A stretch of DNA of 48,689 nt from IMG/VR virus record IMGVR_UViG_3300021141_000015, positions 1 to 48,689 of that record. The stretch is one strand, 5' to 3'. The DNA comes from a virus. A program made the position numbers and the translations under genes. Positions 6,376 to 12,711 of the stretch are shown piece after piece. Below the pieces are notes generated by a model. It was not told where the DNA came from, searched no databases, and saw only the letters and a program-made list of their open reading frames with translations. The first letter of the stretch is position 1. Each line of letters opens with the position of its first letter.

Positions 6376-6770
6376 TAAAACATTAATGTTTTAAAGGAAC
6401 GTATCTTCGAAACATTCTCCCACCCCTCACCGTTCCAAAGGTAATGATACTGAGTATCCTCTTCAGACAGAACTTGTTCCAGAGATTTATACTCTCTCGC
6501 GCTCGTGCCCGACTCGCCGCGATCACGGCCATACGCTACAGTAATATTCCTCTGAGGCTCTTCAAAGGTATGAATACACCCCGCTGGGATATCTACCTCT
6601 TCCGCTACACTAGACACATCTCCGAGAGCAACAAGCTTCTGAGTTTTGTTCTCGTCTTGATAGTTCTCTTGAAGCGTCTTGAGAAGGCCGTCAGGGTACC
6701 CGTCCCAGTGATTATAGATAGCATGATAGCTATCTCCCTTCTTAGCAATGATTGTGGCTGTTGTTCCCAT
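6375..6770 (-). CDS. Conserved hypothetical phage protein (YNHWDGYP motif)
   Basis: A 131-residue protein (MGTTATIIAKKGDSYHAIYNHWDGYPDG). The YxHWDGYPxGL segment followed by a Lys/Leu-rich helix is typical of a phage and bacterial family of unknown function. Later parts: HTFEEPQRNITVAYGRDRG and WNGEGWENVSK. Its TAA stop lies just before the AAGGAAC of the next box. Confidence 0.7.
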   Translation of the reverse strand: MGTTATIIAKKGDSYHAIYNHWDGYPDGLLKTLQENYQDENKTQKLVALGDVSSVAEEVDIPAGCIHTFEEPQRNITVAYGRDRGESGTSAREYKSLEQVLSEEDTQYHYLWNGEGWENVSKIRSFKTLMF

Positions 6771-6780
6771 ATTAAAAATA

Positions 6781-7083
6781 TTAAAAGTTAATGTCGCTTC
6801 CGTTTACTACTGCCCAGAGTTTATCTTTCTTATAGACCGTAATAATAAACTCTTGATTACTCATCGCAAGCCGCTCAACCACATCAAAGTGAGGCAGAAT
6901 ACAAGCAGAAAATCCGTCTTGCAAGCGCCTAGTAAAAGCGCTGGGAGAGGATAGAGACTCGAAAAGCGTAAAGCCGTCCCCAAAGTCTTCACATTCGTCA
7001 TGAACATAAATATCGTAAAACGAACTACTAATGTAGTCGTAGATTTCTTTAACAGTGTATGTAATATTAGTTGTTTGTTTCAT
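6781..7083 (-). CDS. Hypothetical phage protein
   Basis: A 100-residue protein (MKQTTNITYTVKEIYDYISSSFYDIYVHD). No known motif; acidic and soluble. Ten bases separate it from the downstream gene and eight from the upstream gene, consistent with co-transcription. Confidence 0.6.
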   Translation of the reverse strand: MKQTTNITYTVKEIYDYISSSFYDIYVHDECEDFGDGFTLFESLSSPSAFTRRLQDGFSACILPHFDVVERLAMSNQEFIITVYKKDKLWAVVNGSDINF

Positions 7084-7091
7084 TTTCTTTA

Positions 7092-7322
7092 TTAGTTATT
7101 AGTTTGAGGAGAGTTATGATATCGGTCTTCTGTAGGCGTCATTCGCTTGCGGAGCGCTCGGACGGCATCATCAGCCGCCATGTCGGGCGTATTACTCTCT
7201 TCTTCACCCCACTGGAAAGTATCGCAACTAACAGCAGGGGTTTCAGTTCGCATCGCAGTCTGATAAATGCCCATCCAGAAAGACATTTCAGTTTCACTTT
7301 GAAATAAAATACGTTTTTTCAT
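7092..7322 (-). CDS. Hypothetical phage protein
   Basis: A 76-residue protein (MKKRILFQSETEMSFWMGIYQTAM). No recognised domain. The ATG is nine bases after TATAAT of an early box, slightly longer than the usual six. Confidence 0.55.
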   Translation of the reverse strand: MKKRILFQSETEMSFWMGIYQTAMRTETPAVSCDTFQWGEEESNTPDMAADDAVRALRKRMTPTEDRYHNSPQTNN

Positions 7323-7330
7323 TGTAAGTA

Positions 7331-7349
7331 TATTATATTAGAGTTCCTT
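7331..7349 (-). promoter_or_regulatory. Early box after tRNA-Val
   Basis: AAGGAACTCTAA-TATAAT lies 11 bases past the 3' end of tRNA-Val, before 7092-7322. Spacing to the ATG is nine bases. Confidence 0.6.
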
Positions 7350-7359
7350 TTTATAAAAA

Positions 7360-7432
7360 TGCCTAAGGCGGGACTCGAACCCGCGATAGCCTGCGTGTAA
7401 AGCAGGTGCTTTGGCCACTAAGCTACTCAGGC
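7360..7432 (-). tRNA. tRNA-Val (anticodon UAC)
   Basis: A full cloverleaf: seven-pair acceptor GCCTGAG/CTTAGGC, anticodon stem CCTGC/GCAGG with loop TTTACAC, T arm GCGGG-TTCGAGT-CCCGC and discriminator A. CCA is not encoded. It reads GUA, a codon favoured by an AT-rich genome. The gene upstream ends inside its 5' end. Confidence 0.95.
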
Positions 7433-7617
7433 GTATTAATATTATTACTCGCATGCTCAGCATAAATCTCTGAGCAAAGGTTCCATGTCATTCCCATCGC
7501 AGTCATCGCGATGATTCGCTCGCTACCGCTGTAGTTTTCGCACCAGCTCATTAGCTCGTCTACATTTTTGGGAGTGTAAAACATTCCATTAATACTAAAG
7601 ATATTTTCTTCTTTCAT
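7423..7617 (-). CDS. Hypothetical phage protein ending inside tRNA-Val
   Basis: A 64-residue protein (MKEENIFSINGMFYTPKNVDEL). The N-terminus MKEENI resembles that of 1694-1882. Its TAG stop is made by bases of the tRNA-Val acceptor stem and position 8, so gene and tRNA share ten bases. ATG is six bases after TATAAT. Confidence 0.6.
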   Translation of the reverse strand: MKEENIFSINGMFYTPKNVDELMSWCENYSGSERIIAMTAMGMTWNLCSEIYAEHASNNINTPE

Positions 7618-7641
7618 ACTATTATTATATCAGGGTTCCTT
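7618..7641 (-). promoter_or_regulatory. Early box, leaderless type
   Basis: AAGGAACCCTGA-TATAAT-six bases-ATG of 7423-7617. One base differs from the usual ACTCTGA, turning the last residue of the upstream protein from Leu to Pro. Confidence 0.7.
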
Positions 7642-7815
7642 TTTCTTATAATGTTCAAAAACAGATGCTTTTACATTCAACGCCGCGGGCACTTGAAGGT
7701 TGCCCATAGTATCTCGCCAAGTCTTCCATACAACAGCTTCATCAATACCGTCCCATACACGAGACCATACATTATTCCATATAGCATTTCTTACGTGGGA
7801 TTTAATCCTGTTCAT
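7630..7815 (-). CDS. Repeat-family small protein
   Basis: Start set at 7815 (MNRIKSHVRNAIWNNV), giving 61 residues and a 14-base overlap with the gene upstream; longer in-frame starts would overlap more. HVRNAIWNNVWSRVWDGIDEAV is the tetrapeptide repeat. It ends KKKEP with its TGA in the next early box. Confidence 0.6.
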   Translation of the reverse strand: MNRIKSHVRNAIWNNVWSRVWDGIDEAVVWKTWRDTMGNLQVPAALNVKASVFEHYKKKEP

Positions 7816-7999
7816 TTTTACGAGAGCCATGCTCTGCCAGCCAATCGTTAGAGCAATCAAGATGAACATCTACCATCTTAGATACATCCTCAGAAAAATT
7901 TGTGAGTAGCATACCTTCAAGATACGATACAACACTGGTATCGGCATATCTTCGTCGAAGATTTTCAATAAGTTTTTTTACTTTTTCAGAATGAGTCAT
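7802..7999 (-). CDS. Hypothetical phage protein
   Basis: A 65-residue protein starting MTHSEKVKKLIENLRRR. An in-frame start at 8047 would overlap the upstream gene by 62 bases; 7999 gives 14, the same as the next junction. It is predicted helical and charged. Function unknown. Confidence 0.5.
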   Translation of the reverse strand: MTHSEKVKKLIENLRRRYADTSVVSYLEGMLLTNFSEDVSKMVDVHLDCSNDWLAEHGSRKNEQD

Positions 8000-8198
8000 T
8001 TTCAGGATTTGAGTTAGGGTTAGACCATCGATAGGTGGATTCGCCATAGCTGTTTAGGCTAATAACTTCAATATGCTCTACATCTTTATCTTCCTTGAGA
8101 TTATTAACAGTCATAAAGACATCGTCAATATCAAAAATCTCTTCGAAGGTCTTACTACTATCCCCTCGCCATGCCAACGCAATATATCTATCTTCCAT
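7986..8198 (-). CDS. Hypothetical phage protein
   Basis: A 70-residue protein (MEDRYIALAWRGDSSKTFEEIF). The start at 8198 lies six bases after TATAAT. Acidic and soluble; no known motif. Confidence 0.6.
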   Translation of the reverse strand: MEDRYIALAWRGDSSKTFEEIFDIDDVFMTVNNLKEDKDVEHIEVISLNSYGESTYRWSNPNSNPENDSF

Positions 8199-8222
8199 AT
8201 TTGTATTATACAAAAGTTCCTT
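8199..8222 (-). promoter_or_regulatory. Early box, leaderless type
   Basis: AAGGAACTTTTG-TATAAT-six bases-ATG of 7986-8198. There is no stop codon in this copy. Confidence 0.7.
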
Positions 8223-8478
8223 AAACCTCTGAGCGGCCCATCACTCGATGAACCCCAGAGCCGCGACCAGTATTACGACCATAAGGGTTATAGCGACGAT
8301 GCTCAGAAAACTGCTGAGGAGATAACACTTGAAGGTCGCCGCCCGTTTTATGCGAAAAGACATTTACGCCACGAACTTGCGGCACACGCTCAGCGCATAC
8401 CCGGCAGTAGTTATAGCCCGCTTCAACACGAGCCTCAGACACCTTATTAAAGCAATGAACACATTCCATATTAGTCAA
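8221..8478 (-). CDS. Small zinc-ribbon-like phage protein
   Basis: An 85-residue protein with two CxxC pairs, MECVHCFNKV at the N-terminus and YNYCRVCAER around residues 23-32, the layout of a small zinc ribbon. The rest (SHKTGGDLQVLSPQQFSEHR) is basic and could bind nucleic acid. The start is 8478 or, in frame, 8469. It overlaps the upstream gene by eight bases. Confidence 0.6.
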   Translation of the reverse strand: MTNMECVHCFNKVSEARVEAGYNYCRVCAERVPQVRGVNVFSHKTGGDLQVLSPQQFSEHRRYNPYGRNTGRGSGVHRVMGRSEV

Positions 8479-8689
8479 GACAATGAATAGTCAACGCATA
8501 GCAAACGGCTTCCTTAAACACATTCTCAGGGATACAGCGAATAATCTCAGTAGCAACAGCATCCCCAAACTCAGTCCGCACACTCTCAAAGAGAGGAACA
8601 GAACATCCGGAATAAGTTTCAAGACCATGCTTCTCAAGAAGACGGTCAAAATCAGTTATATTGAACATAGTAGTTGTTTCGATTTTCAT
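8471..8689 (-). CDS. Hypothetical phage protein
   Basis: A 72-residue protein (MKIETTTMFNITDFDRLLEKHG). No known motif. ATG is six bases after TATAAT of an early box. Confidence 0.6.
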   Translation of the reverse strand: MKIETTTMFNITDFDRLLEKHGLETYSGCSVPLFESVRTEFGDAVATEIIRCIPENVFKEAVCYALTIHCLD

Positions 8690-8713
8690 ATTATTATTAT
8701 ATTAGGGTTCCTT
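8690..8713 (-). promoter_or_regulatory. Early box, leaderless type
   Basis: AAGGAACCCTAA-TATAAT-six bases-ATG of 8471-8689. The TAA ends 8702-8899 (KKEP-stop). Confidence 0.7.
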
Positions 8714-8899
8714 TTTAAAAATATTTCTGCTATAAGTTTTCAATGGAGCAGGAGTTTCTTTTAAGATACTATTATCGCAGTTTCTTGCTATCATATCCCA
8801 TACTTCATATCCAAGCTGATAATGGCTTGCGGCATAGATTGGCTCAATAAGTTTATCTTCAAGAGACGATATAACTTTGTAATATATTTCCGATAGCAT
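8702..8899 (-). CDS. Hypothetical small protein
   Basis: A 65-residue protein (MLSEIYYKVISSLEDKLIEPIY). YEVWDMIARNCDNSI is weakly like the tetrapeptide family. It ends FKKEP, the same tail as 7630-7815, because both share the early-box sequence. Confidence 0.55.
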   Translation of the reverse strand: MLSEIYYKVISSLEDKLIEPIYAASHYQLGYEVWDMIARNCDNSILKETPAPLKTYSRNIFKKEP

Positions 8900-8907
8900 T
8901 CCTCAAC

Positions 8908-9114
8908 TTACTTTACAGCCTCTTTACTTTTTCTACAAAAAGTAAGCACATTACCCCTCACCGCGATGACGCCACTGACCTCTACAGACTGTAAAAGATT
9001 TAAGGCACTGCTCCAGACTGGCTCTTCTATACCGTCCCAAGTCTTCCTCCAGCATTTAGAACGGACATTATCCCAAACCTTATCCTCTATATCCTTATCT
9101 ATAACATTATACAT
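8908..9114 (-). CDS. Repeat-family small protein
   Basis: A 68-residue protein starting MYNVIDKDIEDKVWDNVRS; KDIEDKVWDNVRSKCWRKTW shows the four-residue period. The second half does not. It shares one base with the upstream gene. Confidence 0.6.
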   Translation of the reverse strand: MYNVIDKDIEDKVWDNVRSKCWRKTWDGIEEPVWSSALNLLQSVEVSGVIAVRGNVLTFCRKSKEAVK

Positions 9115-9440
9115 TAGAAAGAGATGAGAGCTAAATCACTCGCGGCATCACTCGCATTCCGGTCCATACACACATACCCTTGAGCAGGATGCCATTTTAC
9201 TCGAGCAGTCTTCCATCCAACTACTTCGGCCGAGGCCTCTCGAAAGGAGACAAAGCTACCTTTCTTTCCGAGCCCTCCTTCACCAATAGCGTTAATAGTA
9301 ATATTTTTATCTAGTAGATGAATATATTTCAGAGCCATATCATTACAAGAGAGATTAACACAGAGATTAGCAGCACCCCGATAGTGCCACCGAGTAGCAT
9401 AAGGAAAAACCTTTCGACATCCTCTCTCATGATACGTCAA
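9114..9440 (-). CDS. Hypothetical phage protein
   Basis: A 108-residue protein (MTYHERGCRKVFPYATRWHYRG) containing a Gly-rich GEGGLGKKGSF segment and several Cys. No family recognised. It overlaps the upstream gene by 14 bases. Confidence 0.55.
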   Translation of the reverse strand: MTYHERGCRKVFPYATRWHYRGAANLCVNLSCNDMALKYIHLLDKNITINAIGEGGLGKKGSFVSFREASAEVVGWKTARVKWHPAQGYVCMDRNASDAASDLALISF

Positions 9441-9612
9441 AGTGCTTCATCATCACGCAAAGGAGGTTATTATAATCACCCGACATTGCTTCCTTAAGCA
9501 GGTCATCAATTTCAGGTTTACCCCAGCCAGCTTTCTTTGCGGCTTGTCTTGCTTTACCCATGATAGCAAACGCGTTGCCATCTTGGCCAGTTAGTTTCAG
9601 TTTAGGCTTCAT
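9427..9612 (-). CDS. Conserved small phage protein (KLTGQDGNAFAI)
   Basis: A 61-residue protein starting MKPKLKLTGQDGNAFAIMG, with KARQAAKKAGW and an SGDYNNLL segment near the end. This is a short family that I recall from several large phages; function unknown. Start at 9612 is chosen over 9627 because the family begins there. Confidence 0.7.
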   Translation of the reverse strand: MKPKLKLTGQDGNAFAIMGKARQAAKKAGWGKPEIDDLLKEAMSGDYNNLLCVMMKHFDVS

Positions 9613-9844
9613 TAAAAATCTCTTCAATAGTCAGTTCTTCTTCTCCAAAAGGAATACAATACATATCCCACCCAGTCGATTGATCAAAGTTATCTCTCGT
9701 AGCAAGGACCGTTCCTCCATCCCTCCACGATGAACCATCGCTCTCACCGCGAGCAATATTCACCGCTTCTTCTGTAGACTCGGCCATTACATATACGATA
9801 TCCTCGATTGCTACTTTATATAGTTTTTTTAGATTATCATTCAT
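9602..9844 (-). CDS. Hypothetical phage protein
   Basis: An 80-residue acidic protein (MNDNLKKLYKVAIEDIVYVMAEST). YKVxxEDIxYVxAESxEEA resembles a short ferredoxin-like fold common in phage hypotheticals. ATGA overlap with the metallophosphoesterase gene. Confidence 0.6.
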   Translation of the reverse strand: MNDNLKKLYKVAIEDIVYVMAESTEEAVNIARGESDGSSWRDGGTVLATRDNFDQSTGWDMYCIPFGEEELTIEEIFNEA

Positions 9845-10512
9845 ACAGTTATTAGTTCATCAATATCCAAGCACTGAAAGTTTACACCATCATACTCCAT
9901 TTTAGAAGAGGTATGAAAATGTCCAAAATACCATGCTTTAATATTATTCGTTTCTTTAATAAGATTATATGTAAGTTCCATATCCTTTCCTTCTTTCAGC
10001 AAATCTTCTGAAAGGGATCGGTCTACATTAATAAACTGTTCGATGAAGATGTTCTTGATACTGCTCAATGGTTTCGCAAACATAGGGCATGTATGAGATA
10101 CCACATAATCGCATCCCTCGACACTCTTAAGAAAGTTTTCGTTGTATGAATATTCTTCTCCATACCACCAATCTTCATTAGGCTCTCTGTAATATCTATC
10201 AACAGATACAGCGCCGCCGAGAAAGAGAAACTTTTTGCCTTCAATCATACGCGTAGTATCGCAAAGAAACTCCACACCCCCGACCTTTGTATCAAACAAA
10301 GAAGGTTTATCATGATTGCCTCTAATGACTAAAAGTTTACAGTTCTTTTCTTCAAACCTATAAGCAAGATGTTTAATCTTTTCTGAGTGAATAAACCCCG
10401 CGCCAAAGTCTCCTACTTGAATAAGAGTATCGCCTGGTTCGGCGAACTTATCGAGCCAGTCAATAAGCAATTTCGTATGACCGTGAATATCTCCTAGAAT
10501 AAAAACACTCAT
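9841..10512 (-). CDS. Calcineurin-like metallophosphoesterase
   Basis: A 223-residue protein with the ordered metal-binding motifs of the family: GDIHGH (residues 7-12), GDFGAG (about 34-39), RGNHD (about 64-68), a VVSHTCP segment and GHFHTS near residue 200. These bind two metals and hydrolyse phosphate esters; the substrate cannot be read from sequence. Phage versions include PP2A-like phosphatases and nucleotidases. A complete gene, co-transcribed with 9602-9844 by an ATGA overlap. Confidence 0.9.
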   Translation of the reverse strand: MSVFILGDIHGHTKLLIDWLDKFAEPGDTLIQVGDFGAGFIHSEKIKHLAYRFEEKNCKLLVIRGNHDKPSLFDTKVGGVEFLCDTTRMIEGKKFLFLGGAVSVDRYYREPNEDWWYGEEYSYNENFLKSVEGCDYVVSHTCPMFAKPLSSIKNIFIEQFINVDRSLSEDLLKEGKDMELTYNLIKETNNIKAWYFGHFHTSSKMEYDGVNFQCLDIDELITV

Positions 10513-10535
10513 TCTGTATTAGAGTATAGTAAAAA

Positions 10536-10611
10536 TGGTACGCCAGGTTGGATTTGAACCAACGACCAAGGGATTATGAGTCCCCTGCTCTTACCACTGA
10601 GCTACTAGCGC
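10536..10611 (-). tRNA. tRNA(CAU), very likely tRNA-Ile2
   Basis: A full cloverleaf with encoded CCA. The anticodon loop is CTCATAA in stem GGGGA/TCCCT. The segments TAGCTCAGTGGTAAGAGCAG and CATAATCCCTTGGTCG closely follow bacterial tRNA-Ile2, whose C34 is changed to lysidine so that it reads AUA. Elongator tRNA-Met is a poorer match. The acceptor has a G1-U72 wobble. A TilS-like gene lies at 16426-17106, which fits this identity. Confidence 0.85.
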
Positions 10612-10665
10612 TTTGTAAAAAATTCTTTCTTATTTAAATATAAGATATAATATCTCTTATTCAAC

Positions 10666-10685
10666 TATTATATTAGAGTTCCTTT
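10666..10685 (-). promoter_or_regulatory. Early box in front of tRNA-Ile2
   Basis: AAGGAACTCTAA-TATAAT with no start codon nearby; the next feature is tRNA-Ile2, about 55 bases on. This shows that the box is a promoter and not a translation signal. The TAA ends 10673-10888. Confidence 0.7.
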
Positions 10686-10888
10686 TCGGAAATATTTTCC
10701 TTAAACCCTAGCTCTTCTGCGATCTCATCTCTCGTCATATCGCACTCAAGATCTTCAATAAGCATCTTGACAAGCCCGCAAGTAAAGTGGCAACATCCCT
10801 GATAAGCATCAATTGCTTTAATCAGCTTTCTAGCTTCGGATGAATCTAACCCTCTTGCGAGTGTATCTTCGTTGATTGTGATTTCCAT
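10673..10888 (-). CDS. Hypothetical phage protein
   Basis: A 71-residue acidic protein (MEITINEDTLARGLDSSEARKL). The two helices MTRDEIAEELGF and SSEARKLIKAID look like a small helical bundle. Contains GCCHFTCG. Ends SEKEL with the stop in the early box. Confidence 0.6.
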   Translation of the reverse strand: MEITINEDTLARGLDSSEARKLIKAIDAYQGCCHFTCGLVKMLIEDLECDMTRDEIAEELGFKENISEKEL

Positions 10889-10912
10889 ATTTGTATTATA
10901 ACAGAGTTCCTT
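10889..10912 (-). promoter_or_regulatory. Early box, leaderless type
   Basis: AAGGAACTCTGT-TATAAT-six bases-ATG of 10673-10888, immediately after the second CAU tRNA. Confidence 0.7.
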
Positions 10913-10926
10913 TTATAAAATATAAG

Positions 10927-10997
10927 TTGCGGGTGAAGGAATTGAACCTTCGGCTATGGATTATGAGCCCATAATGTTACCACTACACCAACCCGCG
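10927..10997 (-). tRNA. tRNA(CAU) with C1-A72 mismatch, initiator-like
   Basis: A cloverleaf with acceptor CGCGGGT/ACCCGCA, whose first pair is the C1 x A72 mismatch typical of bacterial initiator tRNA. The anticodon arm is ATGGG-CTCATAA-TCCAT, with the GGG run also found in initiators. The D stem GTGT/ACAT, however, has a pyrimidine-11/purine-24 pair as in elongators. CCA is not encoded. So it may be an initiator, an elongator tRNA-Met, or one with a drifted first pair. Confidence 0.85.
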
Positions 10998-11000
10998 ATT

Positions 11001-11165
11001 TTAAATTTGCTCAATAATGTCTTTAATGATTTGCTCGTAATCCTTCCTGACCTTTTCGCCGTGGACATAGTCCATAAAATCGTTCTCATACCACTCTGCG
11101 AATGATTGACTCATGAGCAGAGTGTAAATCTTTAGAGCATCTTCGCGCTTGTTATCATTTTCCAT
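11001..11165 (-). CDS. Small hypothetical protein (54 residues)
   Basis: Starts at 11165 (MENDNKREDALKIYTLLMSQ), ATG six bases after TATAAT of an early box, and ends at 11001, three bases before tRNA(CAU). Acidic, with FAEWYENDFMDYVHGEKV in the middle. The box and the tight fit with the tRNA support it as real. Confidence 0.65.
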   Translation of the reverse strand: MENDNKREDALKIYTLLMSQSFAEWYENDFMDYVHGEKVRKDYEQIIKDIIEQI

Positions 11166-11190
11166 ACTATTATTATAATATAGTTCCTTA
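11166..11190 (-). promoter_or_regulatory. Early box, leaderless type
   Basis: AAGGAACTATAT-TATAAT-six bases-ATG of 11001-11165. It follows directly on a terminator, so it starts a new transcription unit. Confidence 0.7.
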
Positions 11191-11191
11191 T

Positions 11192-11225
11192 AAAAAAGAG
11201 CAGCTATTAGCTGCTCTTTTTTTGT
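11192..11225. terminator. Bidirectional rho-independent terminator
   Basis: An inverted repeat AGAGCAGC/GCTGCTCT with a short TATTA-type loop is flanked by A runs on one side and T runs on the other. On the minus strand it ends the 11264-11998 transcript just before the next early box. Confidence 0.85.
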
Positions 11226-11263
11226 TATTAATAGATATTATATCTTTTATTATCGTGCAATTT

Positions 11264-11998
11264 TTAAAAAAGAAACTCGTCTGGAGCATCTAAAGCAGTT
11301 TCAATAGCATTCGAAATATAATGCTGCACAAGTCTTATTAGTCTATTAGCTCTACCACCTTCGTAACCTATATCTGCAAGATCGTCGGCAATATGCTCGC
11401 TATGAGCTACTAGATCAGTATCAGGATCTTCGCGGAACTGTTCTGGATCATCCAAAACAGTTTCAATAGCATTTGAAATATAATGCTGCACAAGCTCAAT
11501 TAACTTATCATCTGCGTGCCCTAACTCGTCAAGATCGTCTGCAATTTGGCCGCTATCAGCAACCAAATCTGTATTTATTTTTGCAGGTGGGTTATAATTA
11601 TCTGGAGTAAAATGAGCAATAATATCGCTCATTTTTTTATTAGTTGGGGGCGTTGGTCTAGTGCTTGCAGAAGTACCTTTAGATCCTCTATTCCCCATTT
11701 TACTAGATGCATTGTTATATTTACTAACTTTGCCATCTTGCACATCTAAATCTACCCCTAATATGCTAGATACCTTCATAACAATAGCACCGTCACTCAT
11801 ACCGCTTATATTAGTAATTGACCCTGCTAAGTCTTTAAACTCATCTATATCTATAGATCCGAGTTCGAGCTTGTTTAAGAGTTCATCCTCTGATCCCCCA
11901 ATATCATCTAGCCCCTCAACTAAAGTTGTAGGTAGTACTAGCTGTTCATAAATCTTAGAAAGCACGTTATCGAAATTAGTCTGTGGTAATTGTTTCAT
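11264..11998 (-). CDS. Unknown protein with internal duplication, late-type promoter
   Basis: A 244-residue protein. The C-terminal part holds two copies, about 50 residues each, of a unit that starts DTDLVA-S-IADDL and ends LVQHYISNAIET-LD-P (about residues 143-195 and 196-243). The N-terminal 90 residues are helical and acidic; a Ser/Gly/Thr/Pro linker (residues 95-120) joins them. The promoter is of late type (CTAAATA, five bases, ATG), so a virion or assembly protein is plausible. No family recognised. Confidence 0.65.
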   Translation of the reverse strand: MKQLPQTNFDNVLSKIYEQLVLPTTLVEGLDDIGGSEDELLNKLELGSIDIDEFKDLAGSITNISGMSDGAIVMKVSSILGVDLDVQDGKVSKYNNASSKMGNRGSKGTSASTRPTPPTNKKMSDIIAHFTPDNYNPPAKINTDLVADSGQIADDLDELGHADDKLIELVQHYISNAIETVLDDPEQFREDPDTDLVAHSEHIADDLADIGYEGGRANRLIRLVQHYISNAIETALDAPDEFLF

Positions 11999-12003
11999 GT
12001 AAA

Positions 12004-12010
12004 TATTTAG
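12004..12010 (-). promoter_or_regulatory. Late promoter, leaderless type
   Basis: CTAAATA, then five bases (TTTAC), then ATG of 11264-11998. With T4-late numbering this puts ATG at +1. Confidence 0.65.
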
Positions 12011-12057
12011 TCAAATAGTAAAAGCTCAAAACGTTCCCGCGTATAAAAAAATGTGGA

Positions 12058-12135
12058 TGGCACACCAGGCAGGACTCGAACCTGCATTGATCCGTTACGG
12101 TGCTACGCATTAGAAGTGCGTTCCGATACTGGTGC
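12058..12135 (-). tRNA. Unusual tRNA-Arg (anticodon UCU) lacking a normal D arm
   Basis: The acceptor GCACCAG/CTGGTGT, T arm GCAGG-TTCGAGT-CCTGC and encoded CCA are normal, and the anticodon arm ACGCA-CTTCTAA-TGCGT gives UCU. Between acceptor and anticodon stem there are only seven bases (TATCGGA), too few for a D arm. On the other side 19 bases replace the usual variable loop and can form a CCG-TAA-CGG hairpin. It may be a D-armless tRNA, a rearranged one or a decayed copy. Confidence 0.7.
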
Positions 12136-12143
12136 GTTAAATG

Positions 12144-12563
12144 TTATTTACTAGTATGCTCGATAATCTCAACCTGAAGTTCCAGGTCTGCGATTTTCAA
12201 ATAATCGTTAAGAGGCTTCAGCTCAGCGTCGTCAGCCTCAATATTGACCCAGATACCCTTTCCGTTCTTGTTAGTATTGTAAACATTATATCCAGGAGAG
12301 CAAGGGCATGAGCAGCCGCAGTAGACAGAGTAAACAACATCTTTTGCATTACACTCTAGCAGACTGCTAATAGCGTCTCGGTTAATCTTGTTAACAAGAC
12401 GGCCCAACTTTGACCAGGTCTTGCTCTTAAATTCTACAGACCATAGTTTGTTCCTATTAAACCAATCATCAGCAATACTGGTAGCATTACTCTCCGTAAA
12501 GACGCGAGCCCGCTTTACCGGTCGACCAGAATAATCTCGAATATTTTTAATACTGGCATTCAT
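12144..12563 (-). CDS. Conserved phage protein with Cys motif (CGCSCPCSPGY)
   Basis: Start at 12563 (MNASIKNIRDYSGRPVKRA), giving 139 residues. The CGCSCPCSPGYNVY cluster near residues 82-95 looks like a metal-binding loop, and this layout is known to me from uncharacterised phage proteins. The C-terminal part is a mixed alpha/beta region. Its start overlaps the small upstream gene by 17 bases and follows a variant early box. Confidence 0.65.
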   Translation of the reverse strand: MNASIKNIRDYSGRPVKRARVFTESNATSIADDWFNRNKLWSVEFKSKTWSKLGRLVNKINRDAISSLLECNAKDVVYSVYCGCSCPCSPGYNVYNTNKNGKGIWVNIEADDAELKPLNDYLKIADLELQVEIIEHTSK

Positions 12564-12711
12564 TACAGATATTATAGTAGAGTTCCCTTTCGGCTTCTTG
12601 TTCTTTTTGTTCGACCCACTCGTTATACTCCTTCTCAAACATGTTATATTCAGCGGGCGTTAGACCATAAACATAACTGATTTGTTCATCATATGAAATG
12701 TTTTCGTTCAT
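12547..12711 (-). CDS. Small hypothetical protein running through an early box
   Basis: A 54-residue acidic protein (MNENISYDEQISYVYGLTPA). ATG is six bases after TATAAT. At its end the box of the next gene is present (AGGGAACTCTAC-TATAAT) but the usual stop is changed to TAC, so the frame reads on through the box (EREL then YYNICNECQY) and stops inside the next gene. Confidence 0.65.
   Translation of the reverse strand: MNENISYDEQISYVYGLTPAEYNMFEKEYNEWVEQKEQEAERELYYNICNECQY
12564..12590 (-). promoter_or_regulatory. Early box variant without stop codon
   Basis: AAAGGGAACTCTAC-TATAAT-seven bases-ATG of 12144-12563. TGA has become TAC and the spacing is one base longer than usual. Confidence 0.6.

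Noticed and set aside
12058-12135. Intron-containing or selenocysteine tRNA
   Set aside because: Total length is normal, so there is no intron; the anticodon is UCU and the acceptor has seven pairs, unlike tRNA-Sec.
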